From positions 1-9,626 of the forward strand of contig JAGQKX010000020.1 of the NCBI GenBank assembly GCA_020429905.1: a stretch of 9,626 bases of DNA, given 5' to 3'. The notes beneath the pieces are model-generated. The model did not search any database, had not been told where the DNA came from, and saw nothing but the letters and a program-made list of their open reading frames with translations. Below are positions 1-4,896 of this stretch, piece by piece. The DNA comes from a candidate division WWE3 bacterium (GTDB taxonomy: Bacteria; Patescibacteriota; 4484-211; JAGQKX01). The translations under genes were made by a program, and so were the position numbers. The stretch's first letter is position 1, and each line of letters starts with the position of its first letter.

Positions 1-80
<80 letters not shown>

Positions 81-254
81 GTTGGGTTGGACAGGATTCT
101 GTTCATCGTATTGAATCGATTCAGCGATACCTTCTAGGGCTTCTTGAGTAACATACATATTATCGGTTGGAAGATCAGGTCGGCTCGACCACTGAAAGAG
201 AGTTTGTAACGCAACTTTTCGTGCTAAATGTCGTGGATCTTTTGACGTCTTCAT
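81..254 (-). CDS. nusB: Transcription antitermination factor NusB, N-terminal part only
   Basis: NusB binds boxA RNA with ribosomal protein S10 (NusE) and helps keep RNA polymerase processive over rRNA operons. About 58 codons are readable, starting at ATG 254 (MKTSKDPRHL). Residues 8-22, RHLARKVALQTLFQW, match the first helix of NusB, in which a basic RxxAR segment is followed by an A(L/M)QxLFxW pattern; the spelling is the one I associate with CPR NusB proteins. About two thirds of the usual ~140-150 residues is missing because the frame runs into the poly-G tract, so this is an assembly-edge truncation and not a pseudogene. It lies 60 nt downstream of rpmF on the same strand, probably in one transcript with rsmD and rpmF. 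No Shine-Dalgarno is visible before the ATG. The call rests on a short N-terminus, so it is good but not certain. Confidence 0.72.
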
Positions 255-273
255 GATTTATTGATACAGCGAG

Positions 274-321
274 CAGTAATCAGTGATCAGTCGAAGACTA
301 ATAACTGGTAACTGTTAACTG
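274..321. repeat. Heptad-repeat imperfect inverted repeat between rpmF and nusB
   Basis: The left arm is three 7-nt units (CAGTAAT, CAGTGAT, CAGTCGA; 274-294). The right arm is three 7-nt units (TAACTGG, TAACTGT, TAACTGA; 302-322). The arms pair in register: 274-291 against 304-321 gives 18 positions with three mismatches (285/310, 280/315, 278/317) and one G-T wobble, around a 12-nt loop. The right arm overlaps the rpmF stop codon (315-317). The pattern resembles short tandem heptamer elements known in cyanobacteria; any relation to them is only by analogy. It has no U-tract, so it is not an obvious terminator. Confidence 0.6.
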
Positions 322-521
322 ACCTTTTTGACCATTGTCTTTGGGTCAATTACCTTCATTCCATTGTACATGCCACAGGCCAAACATACACGATGCAATC
401 GTTTTAGTTCGCCACAATTTGGACATTTTTGCAGGTGTGGCAAGGAAAACTTGTTTGACCATGCAGTGTGTCTGTGACGTGCTCGTGTTTTACTTGGTTT
501 TTTCTTTGGTACTGCTCCCAT
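315..521 (-). CDS. rpmF: 50S ribosomal protein L32 (bL32)
   Basis: bL32 is a small zinc-binding protein of the large ribosomal subunit. The 68-residue product begins MGAVPKKKPSKTRARHRHTAW, with the standard bL32 opening (AVPKKKxSKxR) and a basic N-terminal arm. It carries the zinc ribbon CPNC...CLAC with cysteines at residues 33, 36, 46 and 49, and CGELKRLHRVC between the pairs. The frame could open 4 codons earlier at a TTG (533), but the ATG at 521 gives the family's usual N-terminus, so I chose it. It ends in TAA inside the heptad repeat. It sits between rsmD and nusB on the same strand. No Shine-Dalgarno is seen; an AT-rich hairpin lies 8 nt upstream of the start. Length (usually 55-70 aa) and motifs are normal. 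Confidence 0.96.
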   Translation of the reverse strand: MGAVPKKKPSKTRARHRHTAWSNKFSLPHLQKCPNCGELKRLHRVCLACGMYNGMKVIDPKTMVKKVS

Positions 522-529
522 AATAAAAA

Positions 530-550
530 GCAAAATAACGGGTATTTTGC
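530..550 (-). promoter_or_regulatory. AT-rich hairpin plus U-run just upstream of rpmF
   Basis: On the minus strand a perfect 8-bp stem (GCAAAATA / TATTTTGC; 530-537 with 543-550) closes a 5-nt loop and is followed at once by TTTTT and then the rpmF ATG. The shape is that of a weak intrinsic terminator or attenuator between rsmD and rpmF. A TATAAT box lies at 566-571 on the same strand, but the nearest TTGACA (580-585) is only 8 nt away, too close to be its -35, so an rpmF promoter here is uncertain. Confidence 0.4.
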
Positions 551-615
551 TGTTTAATCATCCCAATTATACAGATTTTTGTCAATAATACCAGCCAGAG
601 AATTAAAATGTGTTC

Positions 616-1215
616 TTATTCAGTGTCAGGTTCATTCTCAATGTGACTAGAAATATAAAAAGAGACTGCCGTGGCGCCATATTCTCGTGAATCCGCTAAG
701 TTCCATGTGAGATCTGAATCAGACAGTCTTACTGACCGCAGTGGTGCATTATGCCGGTCGTGAAGGTAAATAAGCACCCCATGTGGTTTGAGGATATGAA
801 ATAATTCTCCGAGTTTTACTTCCGAAAATAGTCGGTACGGAGGGTCGAGAAAGACCAGATCATATTGTTGGTTTAAGGGGCGTTTTAGGAACGTGTCGGC
901 AGGCTCTGTGTATAAATGTCCATGATTAGTCAGGTTCATTTTTGAAAGGTTTTGCCTAATAATATCGGCGTGTTGCTTGTTATTTTCAATAAAATCAACA
1001 TACGTAGCTCCGCGAGATAATGCTTCTAGCCCCAAGGCGCCCGTCCCAGCATACAGATCAGCTACACGTAGTTCGTCATAAAAAAGTCCACTCAAATAAG
1101 AACTTTCCAGCATGCTGTAGATGGCCAAGCGTACTTGGTTTTGGGTGGGGCGTAGATCACGCGTTTCTGGAGAATTAATTTTGTGTCCCCTGGCACTTCC
1201 TGATGTGATGTTCAT
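616..1215 (-). CDS. rsmD: 16S rRNA (guanine(966)-N(2))-methyltransferase RsmD
   Basis: RsmD uses S-adenosylmethionine to methylate N2 of G966 (E. coli numbering) in 16S rRNA during 30S assembly. The 199-aa product has the family's N-terminal RNA-facing segment (ITSGSARGHKI...LRPTQNQVRLAIYSML, residues 3-35). The Rossmann motif I is DLYAGTGALGLEALSRGA (53-70), the acidic ribose-binding end of strand 2 is at E77, and the catalytic motif IV is DPPY (124-127). The closing REYGATAVSFY (177-187) is also typical. Length is normal (about 180-200). The start is ATG 1215. There is no Shine-Dalgarno, but a TATATA box lies 8 nt upstream, with a poor -35 (TTAGTC) 17 nt further up, just after a strong terminator. 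It therefore looks like the first gene of a unit reading into rpmF and nusB. It ends with TAA. Confidence 0.95.
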   Translation of the reverse strand: MNITSGSARGHKINSPETRDLRPTQNQVRLAIYSMLESSYLSGLFYDELRVADLYAGTGALGLEALSRGATYVDFIENNKQHADIIRQNLSKMNLTNHGHLYTEPADTFLKRPLNQQYDLVFLDPPYRLFSEVKLGELFHILKPHGVLIYLHDRHNAPLRSVRLSDSDLTWNLADSREYGATAVSFYISSHIENEPDTE

Positions 1216-1223
1216 GATGTGAG

Positions 1224-1252
1224 TATATAGGAAAGTTGGTTAGTTTGACTAA
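1224..1252 (-). promoter_or_regulatory. Putative rsmD promoter
   Basis: On the minus strand a TATATA hexamer (1224-1229) lies 17 nt downstream of TTAGTC (1247-1252), a weak match to TTGACA. The -10 is only 8 nt from the rsmD ATG, so transcription would start at or next to the A of the ATG. The site falls between the upstream terminator and the gene, which is where a promoter would be needed. Confidence 0.4.
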
Positions 1253-1253
1253 T

Positions 1254-1290
1254 TTTTAACAAAAAAAGCCCTGCGACGATGCGCAGGGCT
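1254..1290 (-). terminator. Rho-independent terminator upstream of rsmD
   Basis: A perfect 9-bp GC-rich stem (AGCCCTGCG / CGCAGGGCT; 1267-1275 with 1282-1290) has a 6-nt loop and is followed on the minus strand by a run of seven T, then GTTAAAAA. This is a strong intrinsic terminator for a minus-strand transcript arriving from the right. The nearest upstream minus-strand gene ends at 1779, nearly 500 nt away, so the terminator serves either a very long 3' UTR or a separate RNA. Confidence 0.88.
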
Positions 1291-1571
1291 AAATGATTGC
1301 GGTTTACGGTCCCGATGAATTGGGAGCGAAGGTGGCAAATAATAAATGAATGACCACCAGGTTTAATTGTGTGTATCTCTTAACGCTAATAAGTATCCTT
1401 TCAGACAAGTCTGAACAGAGTCCTATTTTTGGTAAGCAGTACACAACTCATCACAACGTGATGAGTTACCCCGAAGGGTTTGTGAATTTCTTCATCTGTT
1501 TTCATCTTTTTTCTAGTTGTTTCAGGTCTTCCGTGGAGGGATGTGGTCCACTGCCCCCAACTTCAAAAAAA
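1262..1571 (-). ncRNA. Candidate structured non-coding RNA, unknown family
   Basis: No convincing protein frame covers this stretch. On the minus strand it ends in the strong terminator above and contains several independent hairpins. One is ACCC-UUCG-GGGU with a UNCG tetraloop (1468-1479). Next is a perfect 10-bp stem with a GUU loop (1445-1467), then a 6-bp stem capped by CUUG (1400-1415). A GGUGG/CCACC pair spans 1331-1358, and UCCC/GGGA spans 1310-1325. An extended -10 box (TGC TATCAT, 1571-1579) would give a 5' end near 1564, making an RNA of about 300 nt. I looked for tmRNA, RNase P RNA, SRP RNA and 6S RNA hallmarks and did not find them. It could instead be the 3' UTR of the gene at 1779-2183, or a degenerate known RNA. 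Confidence 0.35.
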
Positions 1572-1574
1572 TGA

Positions 1575-1778
1575 TAGCATCTCCAATCCTCTAAATTCAC
1601 GGTAGCTACGTAGGCTACACTAAAAGAGTCGGATCAATGCACTTACGTGATAGGAATTGCACCTATAACGGATTATTTACGCTTATCTGTTTGCTTATTT
1701 CTACAGCGGTCACGTTTTGTCTCACAAGAGACAAGGAATATAATCACTCCTTAATCGGTTCAGCCGATCAGGCTCTAT
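1575..1778. other. Hairpin-dense intergenic stretch
   Basis: Perfect short inverted repeats follow one another here. They are GTAGC/GCTAC (1602-1618), ATAGG/CCTAT (1650-1666), the 7-bp TTGTCTC/GAGACAA with a 4-nt loop (1717-1734), and ATCGG/CCGAT just before the 1779 gene end. None has a U-tract. A 56-codon plus-strand frame (1637-1807) with one hydrophobic segment exists, but it lacks a ribosome-binding site and overlaps the opposite gene, so I do not call it. If the minus-strand gene is transcribed to the terminator at 1261, this is its structured 3' UTR. Confidence 0.4.
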
Positions 1779-2183
1779 TTACAATAAATCCTCGCCATAA
1801 TAATTGACGAATGCTTTCGCTATACTTTCCAAATACGGTCCGAATTTAGGACCGTCAGAAAGACTCAAAGGCCGCATATAGCTATCCGGCCCGGACGGGA
1901 AATTCCCGTACCCCATCGAGAACTGCTCCAACTTAGGGTGAACGGGGTATCGGGCATAAACCCAATAAAATATCGTTCCCCAAGGTTGTACGATTTTGTG
2001 GATATAGATGTAGTCTTTTTCTACTACATCCCATGCACTCAACTCGCCAACCATCTCTTCAAATTCAGCACCAGGGTCATTACTAACGGTAAATCCGTGC
2101 ATGACCTGACGGTAAAAATCCCGTGGGTTTTCACCCACGCAGATGGCTGTTGTTGCCTTTGGAGCTTCATTAGCGATAATCAT
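1779..2183 (-). CDS. Orphan hypothetical protein, 134 aa
   Basis: I do not recognise this protein. The frame is open from ATG 2270, but I place the start at ATG 2183: GAGGAG lies 8 nt upstream of it, the strongest minus-strand ribosome-binding site in the window, and the extra 29 N-terminal residues look non-natural. The product (MIIANEAPKATTAICVGENP...) has no signal peptide, membrane segment or cysteine pair. Its centre is rich in aromatic residues (DYIYIHKIVQPWGTIFYWVY), followed by a Gly/Pro/Ser loop and a short helical C-terminus ending NYYGEDLL. This suggests a small soluble alpha/beta domain. Alternating strand-like segments and a TAA stop support real coding. It stands alone: recG and its terminator lie to the right, hairpin-rich DNA to the left. 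Function is unknown. Confidence 0.65.
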   Translation of the reverse strand: MIIANEAPKATTAICVGENPRDFYRQVMHGFTVSNDPGAEFEEMVGELSAWDVVEKDYIYIHKIVQPWGTIFYWVYARYPVHPKLEQFSMGYGNFPSGPDSYMRPLSLSDGPKFGPYLESIAKAFVNYYGEDLL

Positions 2184-2561
2184 TTTCTGTCTCCTCAAAA
2201 AGAATAAAAAACATACGCTCGGGTTAGTCCGTCTAACCGTCATCACGTTGCCATGCATGGTTACGCTCATGCTGCGGAATCCCCTACTCTATGGCGGGTA
2301 TCATTTCCATCGTCTTTTATGATTTCTACTCCTCAAAGAGGGGCGCCAAGACGTGGCGCGATAAATTTGTTAACGACTTGTATCGTGATCTCCACGTACT
2401 CCCAATAGTTGTTTTTGCTCGAAAATCGTGAGCCAGTAAAAGGGGGCGTGTAGTCACAGACAAACCGAGTCATCAGTAGATTACCGTACGCAGAATACGC
2501 GTTTTCGGATCCGTCAGGAGACTAAATCCTGACATAAATAGGAGGCATATCCCCTACTAAT
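2184..2561. other. Hairpin-rich region upstream of the orphan gene
   Basis: This 378-nt stretch has no recognised gene. It contains GGTTAG/CTAACC (2222-2238), the palindrome CCATGCATGG (2251-2260), the GC-rich GCGCCA/TGGCGC with a 5-nt loop (2343-2359) and the 7-bp GTCAGGA/TCCTGAC (2513-2533). A minus-strand 46-codon frame (2333-2473) is protein-like but has no clear ribosome-binding site (see findings). Two copies of TCCCCTACT lie at 2280 and 2550. It may be a long structured leader of the 134-aa gene, an RNA, or decayed coding sequence. Confidence 0.4.
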
Positions 2562-2597
2562 AAAAAAAGGTGGCTTTCAAAACCACAAAGCCTTTTT
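2562..2597. terminator. Bidirectional terminator downstream of recG
   Basis: GGCTTT (2572-2577) pairs with AAAGCC (2587-2592); an alternative GTGG/CCAC pairing is also possible. The stem is followed on plus by TTTTT (2593-2597). On the minus strand a run of seven T (2562-2568) follows. It lies about 150 nt beyond the recG stop and is the best candidate for ending recG transcription. Confidence 0.65.
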
Positions 2598-2646
2598 AAC
2601 ATAGTAAAAACTCTTCTGATCATATAGATCAAGAAATGCCGTGAGC

Positions 2647-2733
2647 TTTTGGTTGTTAAAGGGCTTAAATCTTGGCCAGTGCAAAACCAGCCGGAATAAG
2701 ATTTGGCTTATTATACCTAAAAAACAACCAAAA
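2647..2733. repeat. Nested inverted repeats in the recG 3' region
   Basis: An outer perfect 11-bp pair (TTTTGGTTGTT 2647-2657 / AACAACCAAAA 2723-2733) encloses an inner 7-bp pair (AAATCTT / AAGATTT). Read as plus-strand RNA, the inner stem extends by two G-U wobbles; on minus these become A-C mismatches, which slightly favours a plus-strand RNA. A further AATAAG/CTTATT hairpin overlaps the right side. It could be recG 3' UTR structure or a small convergent RNA. Confidence 0.45.
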
Positions 2734-2748
2734 ATCAACACTATGGGC

Positions 2749-4722
2749 TTAGTTTGGGTCTGAAGTAATTTTAGCAGCGTCTCGAGTTTTTTGAATGAGG
2801 TCTAGATCAGTGATTTTGGCAAAGCGCAACTCCCCTACTCCGTGCTGTTGTGTGCCAAAAACTTGTCCTGGACCACGCAATTCCAGATCAATCTCGGCTA
2901 ATTTAAGGCCATTATGATGGGTTTCCATTGCTTTGAGGCGTTGAAGAGTTAATTCGTCGTCAGTTCCAGAAAATAAGAAGCAATATCCCTGTTGACCCCG
3001 TCTACCTACGCGTCCGCGCAACTGGTGCAGTGTTGCCAAGCCAAACCGTTCGGCGTTTTCGACAATGATAATGGTAGCGTTTGGCGCATCAATCCCGACT
3101 TCAACCACTGACGTTGAGATCAAGATGTCGATTTCACCAGACCGAAACTGCTCGACGATGGTGTTTTTTTCGGTTGGTTTGAGCCGTCCGTGAAGTAATT
3201 CCACCCGAAGATCTGAAAATACATGCTGGAGGTACTCAAACTCAGTGGTAGCTGCCTTAACATCAGCCATACTTTCGTGCTCCGAATCATCAATGAGTGG
3301 ATACACAATCAGTGTTTGAGGTTTATTTTTCTGAGTGGAGAGTACTTGATCGTGAATCCATTGGTAGGCTTTTTCATGTTTATGATCTTCAACAACCCAC
3401 GTTTTCACCGGTTTTCGACCAGGAGGAAGCTCGTCGATGAGTGATAGATCTTGATCCCCGTATACCGTAAGAGCCAGTGATCGAGGAATCGGAGTAGCTG
3501 TCATCGTCATGATGTGCGGTGTCCGATGTCCTTCCCGAAAAACAAGTTGTGCCCGTTGTTCAACGCCGAATTTATGCTGCTCATCAATGATCACTAATCC
3601 CGCTTCGGGGAGTTTTTCTCGTTGATGAAAAAGGGCGTGAGTGCCGATAATGATATCTCCCAGCTCAAAGGAGTCTGTTTTTTTGCTCCCGCTGACTAAC
3701 GCAATATGGGAGACTTTTTCTTTCAAAATTGAACTGATGGTTTGGTAGTGCTGCTGAGCCAACACTTCAGTCGGAGCCATCAAAAATGTGGGATAACCAG
3801 CCAGATAGGTAATGTACGCGGCTATGGCAGCGACGACGGTTTTTCCGGAGCCGACATCACCTTGCACGAGTCGATTCATGGGGCTTTTTCTTAAGAAATC
3901 GGCATACACATCCTCCACTACATGTGTTTGGGCCGAAGTGAGTGTAAATGGAAGTGATTCGATGAGTTGGTCAACTTCTTTGTTAAATTGATCTTTCTGT
4001 AGAAAGAAAACTGATTCTTGTTGATCCCATTCAGCACGCCGACGCAGCGCCTCCTGTTGCAGATGAAACATTTCTTCAAATGAGAGTCGATAATGTGCCT
4101 TTTTTACGTTTGAAAAATCTTTCGGAAAATGGAGTGTTTCAAGCGTCCTGGGTAGGCTGAGTAAGTCGTATTTATCAATAATACGTTCAGGCATCGTCTC
4201 GTTTATCTGATTTGAGGACGAATCCCAGGCGTTTTTGGTAATTTTTCTCAGCCACGCGCTGGTAACTCCCTCAGTTTCAGGGTAGATCGGAAGAATGGTA
4301 TTAAGGCCATCCCCTTCAGGCGATTCCTTTTGCCACATAGGTGCAATGATCGCTTTTTTCTTGGCCCACCAACCAACATTACCTGCAGCATGAATGACAT
4401 CTCCAGGTTGGATTGCTTTGGTCAGGTATGTTTGATTAAACCAGATGAGTTCCATGGTGCCGCTTTCGTCGGAGATAACGGCAGTGGTAATTTTCTTCCC
4501 TCTGCGGGTGAAGGCATTTGAGATTTCCCAAATTTCTCCAGTGATGGACACTGTTTCATCGACGGTCGCCTGTTTGATTGGTACGGCATTTCTAAAATCG
4601 AGATACCGAGAAGGAATATGATAAAAAAGGTCCTCAATCGTAAGAATTCCGAGTCGCTCAAGTTTTTCGGCTGACTTCTCCCCTACTCCGGTGACGGACG
4701 TGATTGATGCAGAAATATCCAT
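2749..4722 (-). CDS. recG: ATP-dependent DNA helicase RecG
   Basis: RecG is a superfamily 2 helicase that reverses stalled forks and branch-migrates Holliday junctions. The 657-aa product (family usually about 680-700) opens with a helix-hairpin-helix-like segment (SVTGVGEKSAEKLERLGI). An OB-fold wedge domain follows at about 55-130, with WFNQTYL at 94-100. The helicase core has Walker A GDVGSGKT (288-295), motif II DEQH in IIDEQHKFGVEQR (380-383) and motif III TATPIPRS (408-415). In the second RecA-like domain come LLHGRLKP (509-516), STSVVEVGIDAPNA (536-549) and QLRGRVGR (567-574). The RecG-specific translocation region DLELRGPGQVFGTQQHG is at 612-628. All catalytic motifs are intact. The start is ATG 4722; a TACAAT box lies 6 nt before it and there is no Shine-Dalgarno. 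It ends with TAA. A terminator separates it from tyrS, so it is probably transcribed alone. Confidence 0.98.
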   Translation of the reverse strand: MDISASITSVTGVGEKSAEKLERLGILTIEDLFYHIPSRYLDFRNAVPIKQATVDETVSITGEIWEISNAFTRRGKKITTAVISDESGTMELIWFNQTYLTKAIQPGDVIHAAGNVGWWAKKKAIIAPMWQKESPEGDGLNTILPIYPETEGVTSAWLRKITKNAWDSSSNQINETMPERIIDKYDLLSLPRTLETLHFPKDFSNVKKAHYRLSFEEMFHLQQEALRRRAEWDQQESVFFLQKDQFNKEVDQLIESLPFTLTSAQTHVVEDVYADFLRKSPMNRLVQGDVGSGKTVVAAIAAYITYLAGYPTFLMAPTEVLAQQHYQTISSILKEKVSHIALVSGSKKTDSFELGDIIIGTHALFHQREKLPEAGLVIIDEQHKFGVEQRAQLVFREGHRTPHIMTMTATPIPRSLALTVYGDQDLSLIDELPPGRKPVKTWVVEDHKHEKAYQWIHDQVLSTQKNKPQTLIVYPLIDDSEHESMADVKAATTEFEYLQHVFSDLRVELLHGRLKPTEKNTIVEQFRSGEIDILISTSVVEVGIDAPNATIIIVENAERFGLATLHQLRGRVGRRGQQGYCFLFSGTDDELTLQRLKAMETHHNGLKLAEIDLELRGPGQVFGTQQHGVGELRFAKITDLDLIQKTRDAAKITSDPN

Positions 4723-4728
4723 GACACC

Positions 4729-4734
4729 ATTGTA
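4729..4734 (-). promoter_or_regulatory. Putative recG -10 box, leaderless arrangement
   Basis: TACAAT on the minus strand lies 6 nt upstream of the recG ATG, which would put the transcription start on the initiation codon. No clear -35 is seen; the expected area is the T-rich tail of the upstream terminator. Confidence 0.35.
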
Positions 4735-4745
4735 TGGAATTACCC

Positions 4746-4774
4746 AAAAAAATACTAACGAGACGATTGTCTCG
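4746..4774 (-). terminator. Terminator after tyrS and the small membrane ORF
   Basis: A perfect 6-bp hairpin CGAGAC/GTCTCG with a 4-nt loop (4759-4774) begins 4 nt after the stop of the 36-aa ORF. It is followed on the minus strand by TTAGTA and then seven T (4746-4752). The 6-nt gap between stem and U-tract makes it imperfect, but its position between tyrS and recG fits. Confidence 0.6.
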
Positions 4775-4778
4775 CAAT

Positions 4779-4889
4779 TTAATTAAGGATTTGTGGGAGA
4801 ACCGAAACGACTGGAAGCAAAATCATGCTGATTGACACGATGGCAATCACAATCATCCATAATTTCTGATATTTTCTTAATTTCTTCAT
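4779..4889 (-). CDS. Small single-pass membrane protein, 36 aa
   Basis: This short frame starts at ATG 4889, 7 nt after the tyrS stop codon, and ends in TAA at 4779. The product starts with a basic, helix-friendly segment (MKKLRKYQK) and continues with a hydrophobic stretch of about 20 residues (WMIVIAIVSISMILLPVVSV, 11-30), ending LPQILN. This is a classic N-in single transmembrane segment or uncleaved signal anchor. The tight spacing to tyrS, the shared strand and the terminator right after it suggest translational coupling in a two-gene operon. There is no independent Shine-Dalgarno. No family is recognised. Such tiny hydrophobic ORFs occur commonly by chance, but the charge distribution and operon position favour a real gene. 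It may be a membrane-associated peptide; the role is unknown. Confidence 0.55.
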   Translation of the reverse strand: MKKLRKYQKLWMIVIAIVSISMILLPVVSVLPQILN

Positions 4890-4896
4890 AATATTA

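Noticed and set aside
1350..1574. 74-aa plus-strand ORF antisense to the candidate RNA
   Set aside because: No ribosome-binding site, unnatural composition, and it runs through the hairpins that make sense as minus-strand RNA structure.
1637..1807. 56-aa plus-strand ORF with one hydrophobic segment
   Set aside because: No Shine-Dalgarno or promoter, overlaps the end of the better supported minus-strand gene, and the residue pattern outside the hydrophobic stretch is unconvincing.
2222..2238. Integron attC-like pairing (GGTTAG/CTAACC)
   Set aside because: The core does not fit the GTTRRRY/RYYYAAC consensus, the spacing is too short, and there is no integrase nearby.
1779..2270. Longer start (ATG 2270) for the 134-aa gene
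   Set aside because: No ribosome-binding site at 2270 and the extra residues look non-natural, whereas ATG 2183 has a well-spaced GAGGAG.
1262..2748. CRISPR array or insertion sequence in the non-coding block
   Set aside because: The hairpins differ in sequence and spacing, there are no direct repeats with unique spacers, no transposase, and no matching terminal inverted repeats.
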